In this document: positions 34,926 to 44,027 of the stretch, one piece after another
Layout: every line of letters begins with the position of its first letter
Numbering within the stretch: the stretch's first letter is position 1
From: DAOUEX01 sp034430235
Lineage (GTDB): Bacteria > Chloroflexota > Anaerolineae > UBA2200
Length of the DNA: 64,000 nucleotides
Direction of reading: 5' to 3'
Assembly (NCBI GenBank): GCA_964478075.1
Contig: CAYZGO010000013.1
Location: 25,331-89,330, forward strand
Made by a program: the position numbers and the translations under genes
The notes under the pieces: model-generated
Database searches by the model: none
Seen by the model: the letters and a program-made list of their open reading frames with translations, nothing else
What the model was told of the DNA's origin: nothing

Positions 34926-35335
34926 CTGGAGCGTGTCAGTAGGCTGCATGACGTTTGAGTGGACGTCACCGCGGTCTGAGCGCGACAGGCGACCGCTACC
35001 TTTTTGCCATCCACGCCGTGCGTTGTCTCACGACCCGCCAAAAAGACCGCAGCGGCGATGAGATGTACAACTTGGTGCTCCATCCGGTGGAGGAAGAGGG
35101 CCTGCAGCCAACCATTCCGCATTGTGCGCCTGACATGCACACAGCACGCGGCATTGCACTCGGACTGCCTTACTTCTTGGAGCAGGGAGCAGGCATCAGC
35201 AGGGAGTTGCCTGACCGGCAAACGCGCTGCCGCGCGCGGCTGTTGGAGAGGTGCCAAAGAAACCGGTTTTTTGAGAAAAACCCGGTTTCTAGCGCAGCGG
35301 GACGCCCCGCGTGGGGACCATCATCCGGTAGCAGC
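34926..35335. other. Gene-free region with an AGAAACCGG hairpin
   Basis: Open frames exist on both strands, but none has a ribosome site or family signature. At 35258-35290 AGAAACCGG and CCGGTTTCT enclose a T6/A5 inner stem; it could terminate both converging genes. It has the form of a small dispersed repeat. Confidence 0.5.
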
Positions 35336-37024
35336 CTAGCGTTCCGCCCCAGTCACAGTGAAGGCTTCGCGCACCTCCGGGCTGACATCCTCAGGCAAGA
35401 CCACGATGAGATGGTTGCAAGCCCGCGAGCAACCAACGTAGACCAGAGGAACCAGGTCCGTCCGCCACTTGTCCATCTCCGCCAAGACAATCACAGCACT
35501 CTCCAGCCCCTTGAAAGAGTAGATGCTACTGCAGAAAACCTTCCCCTGTGACGGCGGCCAAGAGGCGCTCAATTGCAGAGATCCAGGAACCGCCTTGCTC
35601 CAGAGCTGGCTTTTCTTAGGCGACAGCGGACTGAGCACGGCAATCTCCTCAGGGGGGATATTGTCTTCCACGGTCAGTCGCTGCAGAATAGCCATCAAAG
35701 TGGGCCGCAGTTGTTGTGGATCGTCGTAGAATACCACTTCCACCGGACGACCAAGGGCACCGAGAGCAGCCGGGCGGACCTCGCCATCGTAGAATCGCGT
35801 GACCAATTGATGGATGTTTTGAGTGTTGCGGCAGTTTATGGTCAGAGGGTAAGGCGGTTGCCTAACAGGAAACGCACCCTGTGAGACATAGAGGCGCTGG
35901 TTGTCGTCGAAGAAGATGTAGAGGATACTGTGGTCAGCATCACGGAGCAAGGCCAGCAGCGGGACCCACCAATGTTCTTGGAAATCCTGTCCTTCGTCGA
36001 CGATGATTGCATCGTAGCGGGTGTCCAGGGCACCCGTTGCCTTCAGCAGCGCCTCAGGCAATTGGTGCTGGAAGAAATCGTCGTCAGATTGCGGCTTCTC
36101 AGGTAACACAGCAGCCTGCTTAGCGAGCTTGTGGCACAGTTCGTGGAAGTGAACGATGTCAAGATTGGGGCATGGATGCAACCGCGCACGCAAGTCGGCG
36201 GCCAGGTTCTTGTTGAAGCAAGTGAGCAGGACACCGAAGCCCTGATGGGCAAGACGAGTGGCCTTTTCCGCAGCCAGCATTGTCTTGCCCGACCCAGCGC
36301 AGCCGCAAATGGCCGCCCGGCGCTGTCGGTTGAGTGCGTCAAGAATGACGTACTGTTGCTCGGTGAGACGGACGAATTCTTGTTGCTCTCGTGCCAACTG
36401 GCGCCACAGGGCCGGCCGCAGCTCCCAGACCTTACCCAGAAGCTCTATCAGGGCCGGCACCGCCTTTTCGCCAGGAGCGATGTCAACCTCGCTTTCCTGG
36501 CCGCGCCAATAGGCCAGGACTCCACTCACCCAGCCCGACAGATCGTCCAAATCAGTGGCATCAAGGACAATCTCACGCGGCTTGTCCAGGCCCAATAATT
36601 CCTGGCCGAGAACCACGTCGGGGAAGGCAACAGCATGGCCGATGTTGATACGGCGGCGCGGCACGCCCAGCATGACACCCAGTTGCTCCCCCAGGATGTA
36701 TTTGCTGTCCTTCGCCTGGCCAAAGGGGGACATGATCGTGTAAATGTGGCCACTGGGATCAGTGCTCGTCCACTTGCCCGTGCCAGGGTCATAGTGAATG
36801 GTGCCACCCTTGGCTTCCAAGACCAGGATGCCCCGCTGGGGGTGAGCAATGACAAAGTCAGCCTCGCCGTCACGGGGCCGTCCCTTCTTGCCTGGCGACT
36901 GCCACGCCACGCTGTGAAAGACGGTGTAGTCATTGTCCAGCCCATCGCGGAAAGCGTCATAGAGTGTCCGCTCAGCGTCGCTCTTGGTGTCCGGACTGAT
37001 CTCGCTAGGATACATGCACGCCAT
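35336..37024 (-). CDS. NERD nuclease-like domain fused to an SF1 helicase
   Basis: This cytoplasmic protein has 562 residues. The N-terminal NERD domain carries the nuclease-like residues in DGEADFVIAHPQRGILVLEAKGG (about 52-74). A UvrD-type helicase follows with Walker A GCAGSGKT near 241, VDEGQD near 340, NCRNT, and the late motif SSIYSFKGLESAVIVLAE. AAAGGAGG lies 12 bases before the ATG. NERD-helicases occur in mobile or defence contexts and as DNA-repair accessories; the nearby MNT/HEPN pair and AlbA-type protein fit a small defence cluster, but this is inference. Confidence 0.85.
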   Translation of the reverse strand: MACMYPSEISPDTKSDAERTLYDAFRDGLDNDYTVFHSVAWQSPGKKGRPRDGEADFVIAHPQRGILVLEAKGGTIHYDPGTGKWTSTDPSGHIYTIMSPFGQAKDSKYILGEQLGVMLGVPRRRINIGHAVAFPDVVLGQELLGLDKPREIVLDATDLDDLSGWVSGVLAYWRGQESEVDIAPGEKAVPALIELLGKVWELRPALWRQLAREQQEFVRLTEQQYVILDALNRQRRAAICGCAGSGKTMLAAEKATRLAHQGFGVLLTCFNKNLAADLRARLHPCPNLDIVHFHELCHKLAKQAAVLPEKPQSDDDFFQHQLPEALLKATGALDTRYDAIIVDEGQDFQEHWWVPLLALLRDADHSILYIFFDDNQRLYVSQGAFPVRQPPYPLTINCRNTQNIHQLVTRFYDGEVRPAALGALGRPVEVVFYDDPQQLRPTLMAILQRLTVEDNIPPEEIAVLSPLSPKKSQLWSKAVPGSLQLSASWPPSQGKVFCSSIYSFKGLESAVIVLAEMDKWRTDLVPLVYVGCSRACNHLIVVLPEDVSPEVREAFTVTGAER

Positions 37025-37187
37025 GATTTATGTCATCCTCCTTTGCTACATTCTTCTGTCAGTTGGTCCAACCGGGCTTTCTCGGGCCAGGATGCGCCGC
37101 CGCTAGCCGCGGCAGGTCAGGGCGCGCAGGCCACAAGACAGCACTCCACCACACCACAGCATGCTCTGCATGGCTGGCCATTTGCCA

Positions 37188-37535
37188 CTACTTCCTGTTA
37201 AGCCAGAAATCAAACGACCTTCCAGGACAGAATATGTCTACCCCAACAGATGGTACATCAAGAAGGTTCTTCACTTGATGCAGTTCGTTCGCAGCGAAAA
37301 AGGCTGCGTCGCCCTCCTCCAGGACCTCCTCGCACCCATTTGAGGTTATGACCATCATCTGTCCCCTGATGACCACGCACACCTGTTCTTGAGGGTGATC
37401 ATGCATCGGCGATGAGTGGTGAGGGGGTTTAACAAAGTACTCTACTGAAATGCTTTTCTCTTCACAGAGGCTTACTCTTTTCCAGTCCTTTTCCGGCTCG
37501 TAGCTCTCTGCCTCTCTAAAATGGATGACTCTCAT
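37188..37535 (-). CDS. Small cupin-domain protein
   Basis: This 115-residue single-domain cupin shows motif 1 as HHSSPMHDHPQEQVCVVIRG (metal-binding His and Glu/Gln) and motif 2 around DAAFFAANELHQVKN. GGGAG precedes the ATG; the frame extends 26 codons further without a site. Metal binding is likely. Its role (small enzyme or binding protein) is unknown. The 163 bases between it and the NERD gene hold nothing clear. Confidence 0.75.
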   Translation of the reverse strand: MRVIHFREAESYEPEKDWKRVSLCEEKSISVEYFVKPPHHSSPMHDHPQEQVCVVIRGQMMVITSNGCEEVLEEGDAAFFAANELHQVKNLLDVPSVGVDIFCPGRSFDFWLNRK

Positions 37536-37715
37536 CGTTTTAGCTCCCTTCGCCCGTCCTTCCAAGATGCGGATTCGTTCCGAGGAATTCTTGCGGCTCG
37601 GTCTCATTCTCACTGCTCAGAGCCTGTCTTCTCCACATCTCAGACTGTGCACCGCACCATCCTTCGCAGCAAGTATAGCGCCTTGTGCTTGCGCAGTCAA
37701 TACGGAGAAGACACG

Positions 37716-37957
37716 ACGGGGACAAGCCCCTATACTACGAATGCGCTTTCAGCGGAATAGTACGCAGATCACGCAACATGCGATGCAGCGCGCGACAAAC
37801 CATAGGGTCTTGTTCGCCTTCTTTCCCTGTTTTGGCCGCCAAGACGAGGCGGGTAGTTCGTGTACCAGGAACGGGGACAAGCCCCTATACTACGAATGCA
37901 CTTGCAGGAATGGTACACAAATCATGCAAAATGGGATGGACCGCGCGACAGACCATG
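37716..37957. repeat. Two imperfect direct repeats with a 155-bp period
   Basis: Units of about 90 bp start ACGGGGACAAGCCCCTATAC at 37716 and 37871, each followed by TACGAATGC and a looser matching tail to ACCAT. GGGGACAAGCCCC inside each is itself a short hairpin. No gene is evident in 37536-38024. Confidence 0.75.
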
Positions 37958-38024
37958 AACTACTGTTCGGCTTCGTGTGCTAATTCCCTCCACGCAGAAT
38001 ATGGCTGAACCTCACACAGCCGTC

Positions 38025-38053
38025 TTGAACAATTACGCCATTTGGGATATAAT
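38025..38053 (+). promoter_or_regulatory. Promoter of gyrA
   Basis: TTGAAC and TATAAT stand exactly 17 bases apart, placing the start about 35 bases before the ATG. Confidence 0.78.
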
Positions 38054-38095
38054 TAGCTGCGATTATCGGACACGAAAAGAAAGGATTCGCACGAC

Positions 38096-40717
38096 ATGGA
38101 AATCGGCACAGTCAGGCAAGTTGACATCGAACAGGAAATGAAGACGGCTTATCTGGACTACGCCATGAGTGTGATCACCGCGCGCGCCCTTCCCGACGTT
38201 CGGGACGGGCTGAAGCCTGTCCAGCGCCGCATCCTCTACGCTATGAATGACATGGGCCTACAGCATGACAAGCCCTACAAGAAAAGCGCTCGCATTGTTG
38301 GTGAGGTGCTCGGCAAATATCACCCTCACGGCGACGCTGCTGTCTATGATGCCATGGTGCGTACGGCCCAGGATTTTACCATGCGCTATATGCTGGTTGA
38401 TGGCCAGGGCAACTTTGGCTCCATAGACGGTGATAATCCGGCTGCGATGCGCTACACGGAAGCGCGCTTGGCGACCATTGCCGACGAATTGCTCGCCGAC
38501 ATTAACAAGGACACCGTAGACTTTATGGACAACTTTGACGGTACGCTGCAGGAACCTCGAGTACTCCCTGCGCGTCTGCCGAACCTGCTATTGAACGGCG
38601 CTTCGGGCATTGCCGTGGGCATGGCTACAAATGTGCCGCCTCACAATCTGGGGGAAATCTGCGAGGCGACGGTTTTCCTCATAAAGAAGTATCGGCGTAT
38701 TGATTCCGTCTCTGTTGATAACCTCATGGACTTTGTCAAGGGCCCCGATTTCCCGACCGGGGGCACCATCCTGGGCATGGAGGGCATCCGCGGTGCATAC
38801 GCCACGGGTAAGGGACGTATAGTAGTACGGGCGAAGACGCATTTTGAAGACGCGGGCGGCGGAAAGTCATTGATCATCGTCACAGAGCTTCCCTATCAAG
38901 TTGGCAAGGCCAGCTTGATTGAAAAGATCGCTGGGCTTGTGCGAGACAAGAAGCTGGACACTCTTTCCGACCTGCGTGACGAATCAGATCGCCAGGGCAT
39001 GCGTATCGTTATCGAGCTGAAACGCGGAGCAGATCCACGCCCTACCTTGATGCAACTGTACAAGTACACACCCATGCAAACCACTTTCGGCGTAAACATG
39101 CTGGCGCTGGTTGACGGTGAACCCCGCGTCCTGTCGCTGAAAAGGATCCTCCAACTCTTCGTTGAACACCGCCGGAAGGTGATTACGCGTCGCAGTCGGT
39201 TCGAACTCGAACGGGCCAAGCTGCGTTCGCACATCCTTGAGGGCCTCAAAACCGCGCTTGATCACCTGGACGCGGTCATCGCAACCATCCGCAAGTCAAA
39301 AACCGCAGATACAGCCCTGCGAAACCTGCGGCGACAGTTCGAGTTAACCGAGATACAGGCACGGGCCATCCTCGACTTGCAGTTGCGCCGTCTGGCAGCA
39401 CTGGAGCGTCGCAAGATTGAAGAAGAGTACGCCGACACCCTGAAGCGTATCGAGTACCTGCAGAGCCTGCTTGCCAGTTCGCGCAAGATCCTCAACCTCA
39501 TCAAGAGTGAGCTGCAAGAACTGAAGGCTCGATACGAAGACGCGCGACGCACGCGCATATCAGAGAAGGAAGCGGAGGAGATAGGCGTAGAGGAGTTGCT
39601 GCCAGAAGAAGATGTGCTCATCGCCACCACTCGACGAGGTTACGTCAAGAGGCTTTCCGCCACGCCCTATCGGCTACGGGGCGGCACTAGGCTCTTCACC
39701 ACAGGCAGCGGCGACCAAGTGCAGCATCTGGTGGCCGCTAACACCCTGCACAGCGTGCTCTTCTTCACTAATGAAGGGCGCTGTTTTACGATGAAGGTGC
39801 ACCAGATCCCCGACTCTGCACGGCAGACGACAGGCATTCCGCTTTCCAACTTGCTGACCATGGAACCCGATGAAAGAGTCACTGCTGTGGTGGACGTACC
39901 GGATTTCAAGCAGGCTAGATTCCTGATCATGCTTACTACGCAGGGTCGGATAAAGCGCACTGCTGCTGAAGAGTTCTCTGCCAGGCGCCCCAGCGGCCTT
40001 ACAGCCATCAAACTGGACGAGGGCGACGAATTGCGCTGGGTCATGTTGAGCCCCGGCAATCAGGAAGTGATCGTCATCACAGCGGGCGGCCAAGCGCTGC
40101 GCTTCAAAGAGGATGACGTTCGCGTAATGGGTCGCAATGCGGCCGGCGTGAAAGCCATCAAGCTGACCTCAGGGGATCGCCTGGTCGGTATGGATCTGGT
40201 GGAAGAGGGGGGGGCGTTACTCGTCGTAAGCGAAAAGGGCTATGCAAAACGCACACCCCTGACGGCATACTCCACGCACAGCCGCTATGCCAATGGCGTC
40301 GTTACATTTGCTACCAAGAATCTGGCGAGGACTGGCCACCTGGCCGCAGGTTGCGTGGTGCACGAGGATGATGATATAGCTATCCTACCCGCCAAAGGCG
40401 CGGCTCTCTGTGCCAAGGCTGGCGAGATCGCCCAGCAAAGTCGCTCCACACGAGGTACGGTCATTATGCCACTTAAGAGCACTGATGCGGTGCTCGGCAT
40501 CGTGCGCCTCGCGGCCAAGCCCAGAACACCTTCCTCAGCGACCCAATCTCCGCCAAAAAGAAAGAAGGCGGCTGCCTCCCGCAAGCCCTCCACGAGGCCA
40601 AAGTCTGCAGCAAGAGCCAAGAAGGTCTCTACTCGCACCACAAAGGCCAAGAGCTCAACCCGAAAGACCTCCAAGAGCCGTGCATCTGCATCAAACAAGA
40701 AGCACCGCACGCGCTAG
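38096..40717 (+). CDS. gyrA: DNA gyrase subunit A (type IIA topoisomerase) with a basic tail
   Basis: This is the DNA-cleaving subunit of gyrase, 873 residues. The catalytic Tyr is Y120 in AAMRYTEAR. The quinolone-pocket segment is [10 protein letters not shown], with Ala81 where E. coli has Ser83 and Asp85 kept. The C-terminal propeller is present, but the GyrA-box is degenerate ([10 protein letters not shown] instead of QRRGGKG). The last 65 residues (from about 808) are almost only Lys, Arg, Ser, Thr, Ala and Pro, like histone H1 tails. The degenerate box leaves topoisomerase IV subunit A as an alternative. gyrB is not in the window. Confidence 0.9.
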   Translation: MEIGTVRQVDIEQEMKTAYLDYAMSVITARALPDVRDGLKPVQRRILYAMNDMGLQHDKPYKKSARIVGEVLGKYHPHGDAAVYDAMVRTAQDFTMRYMLVDGQGNFGSIDGDNPAAMRYTEARLATIADELLADINKDTVDFMDNFDGTLQEPRVLPARLPNLLLNGASGIAVGMATNVPPHNLGEICEATVFLIKKYRRIDSVSVDNLMDFVKGPDFPTGGTILGMEGIRGAYATGKGRIVVRAKTHFEDAGGGKSLIIVTELPYQVGKASLIEKIAGLVRDKKLDTLSDLRDESDRQGMRIVIELKRGADPRPTLMQLYKYTPMQTTFGVNMLALVDGEPRVLSLKRILQLFVEHRRKVITRRSRFELERAKLRSHILEGLKTALDHLDAVIATIRKSKTADTALRNLRRQFELTEIQARAILDLQLRRLAALERRKIEEEYADTLKRIEYLQSLLASSRKILNLIKSELQELKARYEDARRTRISEKEAEEIGVEELLPEEDVLIATTRRGYVKRLSATPYRLRGGTRLFTTGSGDQVQHLVAANTLHSVLFFTNEGRCFTMKVHQIPDSARQTTGIPLSNLLTMEPDERVTAVVDVPDFKQARFLIMLTTQGRIKRTAAEEFSARRPSGLTAIKLDEGDELRWVMLSPGNQEVIVITAGGQALRFKEDDVRVMGRNAAGVKAIKLTSGDRLVGMDLVEEGGALLVVSEKGYAKRTPLTAYSTHSRYANGVVTFATKNLARTGHLAAGCVVHEDDDIAILPAKGAALCAKAGEIAQQSRSTRGTVIMPLKSTDAVLGIVRLAAKPRTPSSATQSPPKRKKAAASRKPSTRPKSAARAKKVSTRTTKAKSSTRKTSKSRASASNKKHRTR

Positions 40718-40748
40718 CCGAGACAAGGGGAAAGGCTGAGACAGGCTT

Positions 40749-42113
40749 ATGGACATCAAAGCGCTGCTGGAAAAAGGTAGGGGACAACTGCTTGAGTTCA
40801 TGCCGCAGCCAGATGCGGAAACGCTGGCAGAGACACTGGCAGCGTTCGCCAACGCCGATGGTGGCACTATCCTCGTCGGATTAGGCACTACGGGCATGCT
40901 CTTCGAAGGGGTCGAGCCTGAGCACCTAGAAGCACTGCTGCTGCGCGCGCAGCTTATGTGTCGCCCGCCCATCAGAACAGAATGGCGACAGCTTGATATC
41001 GGGCGCGGGACGGTAATCGCGATTTCCGTGCCCCACAGCCCAGAACTACACAGCCTCCTCGACGGACGGGTGCTGCTGCGCTCAAGAGCGAAGAACAGGC
41101 CACTGGGCGGTGAAGAGATCAGGCATCTCGCCTCTGCCAAAGGAGCTGGAGATTATGAAAAAGAAACGGCGCCCGGTGCTACTCCAGCCGACCTGGATGA
41201 AGGTATCATCGCCGAGTACGTGGCTAAGCGTCGCCTGCGGGGCCCTCGCGGCGAGAAGCTGAGCGGCACAGAGCTCTTGCTAGACAGCGGTGCCATAGAC
41301 GCAGAAGGAAAACCAACAGTGGCCGGCTTGCTGCTCTTTGGACGAAACCCGCAGCCTTTGCTGCCCCAAAGCCGCGCCGTCCTGGTACGCTTTGCGGGCA
41401 CGCAACCAGGCAGCCGTGACGGCCTCCCCGGCTATACGCGGCGGGAGGAGATCAGTGGGTCACTGAATCAAATCATTGAAAACCTCTGGAACATTATCTG
41501 GGAAGAGATGCGTCACGAGTCCGTGATCTCCGGCTTGAAGCGTGAGGAGCGTCCCGAGTATCCGCCATTCGCCGTGCGCGAGGCCATCGTCAATGCCGTG
41601 GCCCATCGTGACTACCGCATCTCGGGCCGGCGGATCGAGGTGCGCATCTTCCAAGACCGCATGGAGATCATTAGTCCCGGCGGGCTGCCTGGTCACATTA
41701 CACTGGATAACATCGTAGAGGAGCACTTTTCACGGAACCCCCGGATTGTGAAAGGGCTCTTCTACTGGGGGCTCATCGAGGAACTGGGGCTGGGCATTGA
41801 CCGCATGATTGACGAGATGATAAGAGCAGGCCATCCCGCACCACAGTTCGAGGCCCGCCCCTTCACTTTCAAGGTAACCCTGCGCAATGTACGTGAACGT
41901 CCCGTCAGCAAGTGGGAGCAGAATCTCAACGAACGTCAGATCAAAGCCCTCGCCTACCTGCAGGGACACGACCGTATCACAAACCGTGACTACCACAATC
42001 TGTGCCCTGACGTCACCCCCGAAACCCTGCGTCTGGATTTGGCGGATATGGTAGACAAGGGGTTGCTGCTTCGCATCGGCGCCAAGAAGGGCACCTACTA
42101 CATCCTCAAGTAG
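40749..42113 (+). CDS. Schlafen/AlbA_2-type protein with GHKL-like ATPase and winged helix
   Basis: This is a 454-residue cytoplasmic protein. An N-terminal AlbA_2-like domain (LLEFMPQPDAETLAETLAAFANADGGTILVG) is followed by the RecG-C/HATPase_c_4-like block (REAIVNAVAHRDYRISGRRIEVRIF and EIISPGGLPG), then a C-terminal winged helix (NLCPDVTPETLRLDLADMVDKG). The family is often called putative transcriptional regulator or ATP-dependent helicase. It follows gyrA by 31 bases. Some relatives take part in phage defence, but no specific claim can be made here. Confidence 0.8.
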   Translation: MDIKALLEKGRGQLLEFMPQPDAETLAETLAAFANADGGTILVGLGTTGMLFEGVEPEHLEALLLRAQLMCRPPIRTEWRQLDIGRGTVIAISVPHSPELHSLLDGRVLLRSRAKNRPLGGEEIRHLASAKGAGDYEKETAPGATPADLDEGIIAEYVAKRRLRGPRGEKLSGTELLLDSGAIDAEGKPTVAGLLLFGRNPQPLLPQSRAVLVRFAGTQPGSRDGLPGYTRREEISGSLNQIIENLWNIIWEEMRHESVISGLKREERPEYPPFAVREAIVNAVAHRDYRISGRRIEVRIFQDRMEIISPGGLPGHITLDNIVEEHFSRNPRIVKGLFYWGLIEELGLGIDRMIDEMIRAGHPAPQFEARPFTFKVTLRNVRERPVSKWEQNLNERQIKALAYLQGHDRITNRDYHNLCPDVTPETLRLDLADMVDKGLLLRIGAKKGTYYILK

Positions 42114-42123
42114 ACAATCCCTT

Positions 42124-42152
42124 TATATCCCAAGTATATCCCATATATCCCA
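42124..42152. repeat. Three TATATCCCA direct repeats
   Basis: Units start at 42124, 42135 and 42144 (spacings 11 and 9). They lie 11 bases after the AlbA-type gene and 24 bases before the lipase-like ATG, where a regulator could bind. Confidence 0.5.
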
Positions 42153-42175
42153 AATTCGAGGGCATAATCCGTAAA

Positions 42176-43183
42176 ATGAAGCCGCATCCTGTCATCCTCA
42201 TCCATGGCCTGGGGGGCCGACCCGAAGACTGGCAAGTCTCTGGTATGGTAGACTTCCTCGTCAAAGAAGGTGGCTTCGACCCTCAGTTTGTTCGCCTCTT
42301 TGACTACGGGTACACAAAGACACATGGTATCCCCAAGTACAACTATCAGGGCAATATCGTTGATATCGCCCATCGCCTATCGGACGACCCTCACCTCATT
42401 GAAAGCTATCCCTTTCAAGTTGATCGTCTGAGCCGTGAGAGCACCGCTGCTGGAGGGCCTGAAAAAGTAGACATTGTGGCCTATAGCGTGGGCGGGCTCA
42501 TCGCCAGGTACTATCTGGCCCGAGACAACCCAGATCACAATGGGACACACTACCGGGGACACGTCGGAACCCTGGTTGAGATAGCAGTTCCCAACCTGGG
42601 CTGTGACTGGCTGGCATTCTACGACAAGGTCTTGAAACAGTCGCGGGTTTGGCGACTCATCATGCTGCTCGACCGCCTGCATCTTTTGCCGGCTGACATC
42701 GCCCCAGATATATGGGCAGCGCGGGCGATGATAGCCCAAATGAGCATGCGTACGCTGGCGGCCGTGAACGAAGCACACGGCCAGCCGCTATCGCTGGAGA
42801 GCCCTGCTGCGTGGCAATTACGACCCAACAGCCTGTTCATGAAGTGGCTCAACCGCTCGGCAAAGACCCCCAAAGATATTCGCCACTGCTGTATTCATGG
42901 CAATTTCGTGCTTCAACTCGACTTGAACATACTGCGACGAAAGTGGAAACAGTGCTTTTCATTCGGGGATTTCGCCGTAACTGCCAAAAGCGCAACCACG
43001 ATCCCTGGCGCCAGGCCAGTCCTGCATCGCTTTGAGAAACGTTGTCAGCTAACTGTGAGGGAGATGGACGCAGCTGCTCTTTTAGAGGATCAGGCGCTGC
43101 TCGAACCGCCACGCTATTCTCATGTGCGGCTTAATGACCAACCGGATGTGCAAAGAGCAGTGCTGGAGATGCTCGCACAGTAG
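42176..43183 (+). CDS. Lipase-like alpha/beta hydrolase
   Basis: This is a 335-residue hydrolase with an oxyanion HGLGG at 10-14 and a nucleophile elbow AYSVGG (Ser104). Its order, in which an early HG is followed by VDIVAYSVGGLIARYYL, is that of triacylglycerol lipases and PGAP1-like esterases. There is no signal peptide. No good ribosome site precedes the ATG, and the leader holds the TATATCCCA repeats. It converges with the C26 peptidase gene. Confidence 0.75.
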   Translation: MKPHPVILIHGLGGRPEDWQVSGMVDFLVKEGGFDPQFVRLFDYGYTKTHGIPKYNYQGNIVDIAHRLSDDPHLIESYPFQVDRLSRESTAAGGPEKVDIVAYSVGGLIARYYLARDNPDHNGTHYRGHVGTLVEIAVPNLGCDWLAFYDKVLKQSRVWRLIMLLDRLHLLPADIAPDIWAARAMIAQMSMRTLAAVNEAHGQPLSLESPAAWQLRPNSLFMKWLNRSAKTPKDIRHCCIHGNFVLQLDLNILRRKWKQCFSFGDFAVTAKSATTIPGARPVLHRFEKRCQLTVREMDAAALLEDQALLEPPRYSHVRLNDQPDVQRAVLEMLAQ

Positions 43184-43280
43184 TTGCTTGGCCACCTCGC
43201 GCAGTACGGACAGACCACTAACACTGGGGTCAAACAGCCCTATTGGGGATAGCGGACCTCCAGTCGCTGACATGAGCTCC

Positions 43281-44018
43281 CTAGCGGGGACGATGGCATG
43301 TGCGCGCCTCTTCAACGAACGCTCCGAACAGGCGTTTCATCCTGGGGTCATCCTCGACCAGGTCTTCTGGATGCCACTGCACGCCTACGATGAAGCGCCG
43401 GTCTTGGCACTCAACAGCCTCGATCACGCCATCCGGGGCAGATGCAGCCACGGCCAAAGCAGGGGCCACATCCTTTGCTGATTGGTGGTGGAAGCTGTTG
43501 ACAGCCAACCGTCCAACGCCAACAACGTCCGCCAGACGGGTTCCGGGCCTCACCAGTACATCATGACCAAGGTAGTTGCGGGGATGGTCAGGATGAAAGT
43601 CGTGCCGCAACGCATTGGGAACTTGCATTGAGATGTCCTGGTACAACGTGCCTCCCAAGGCCACGTTCAATACCTGCAGCCCGCGGCAGATAGCCAGCAC
43701 GGGCAGGCCATCGTCCACAGCGCGACGAACTAGCAACAACTCCACTCGATCACGAGGTGGATCAACACTCTTCAGCTTGGCCAAGCGTGTCTGGCCAAAA
43801 CGCTGGGGCTTAATGTCACCACCACCGGCCAGTAGCAGGCCATCCAGCCGCTCACAGACGTCCAGCAGGGTTTCGTCGTCCTCGAGCAGCGGGATCAAGA
43901 TTGGAGCGCCTCCCACAGCGCGCAGCACACGACAGTAGGTCTGCCTGACACAAAACCGGGAAAGGTACTTCGGGCGGCGCCTGTTGCTGTGACAAGGGAT
44001 CCCGATGAGGGGACGCAT
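43281..44018 (-). CDS. Class I glutamine amidotransferase-like peptidase C26
   Basis: This is a 245-residue gamma-glutamyl hydrolase of the PuuD type, cytoplasmic. The nucleophile is Cys111 in AICRGLQ, and the catalytic His-Glu is in VQWHPED near 216. It probably cleaves gamma-glutamyl-GABA or a related conjugate. It lies 9 bases downstream of the pyrophosphatase gene and ends the six-gene leftward run. Confidence 0.88.
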   Translation of the reverse strand: MRPLIGIPCHSNRRRPKYLSRFCVRQTYCRVLRAVGGAPILIPLLEDDETLLDVCERLDGLLLAGGGDIKPQRFGQTRLAKLKSVDPPRDRVELLLVRRAVDDGLPVLAICRGLQVLNVALGGTLYQDISMQVPNALRHDFHPDHPRNYLGHDVLVRPGTRLADVVGVGRLAVNSFHHQSAKDVAPALAVAASAPDGVIEAVECQDRRFIVGVQWHPEDLVEDDPRMKRLFGAFVEEARTCHRPR

Positions 44019-44027
44019 CCGCTGCCC

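Noticed and set aside
34955..35551. A 198-codon open frame between the corrinoid protein and the NERD gene.
   Set aside because: It has no ribosome site, runs into the antisense of the NERD gene and contains a repeat hairpin; no motif is recognisable.
37685..38008. A short open frame (HDGDKPLYYECAF...) over the 155-bp repeats before gyrA.
   Set aside because: It has no ribosome site or known family, and the frame changes between the two repeat units.
38000..38100. A replication origin near gyrA.
   Set aside because: No DnaA-box cluster, AT-rich unwinding region, dnaA, dnaN or gyrB is visible.
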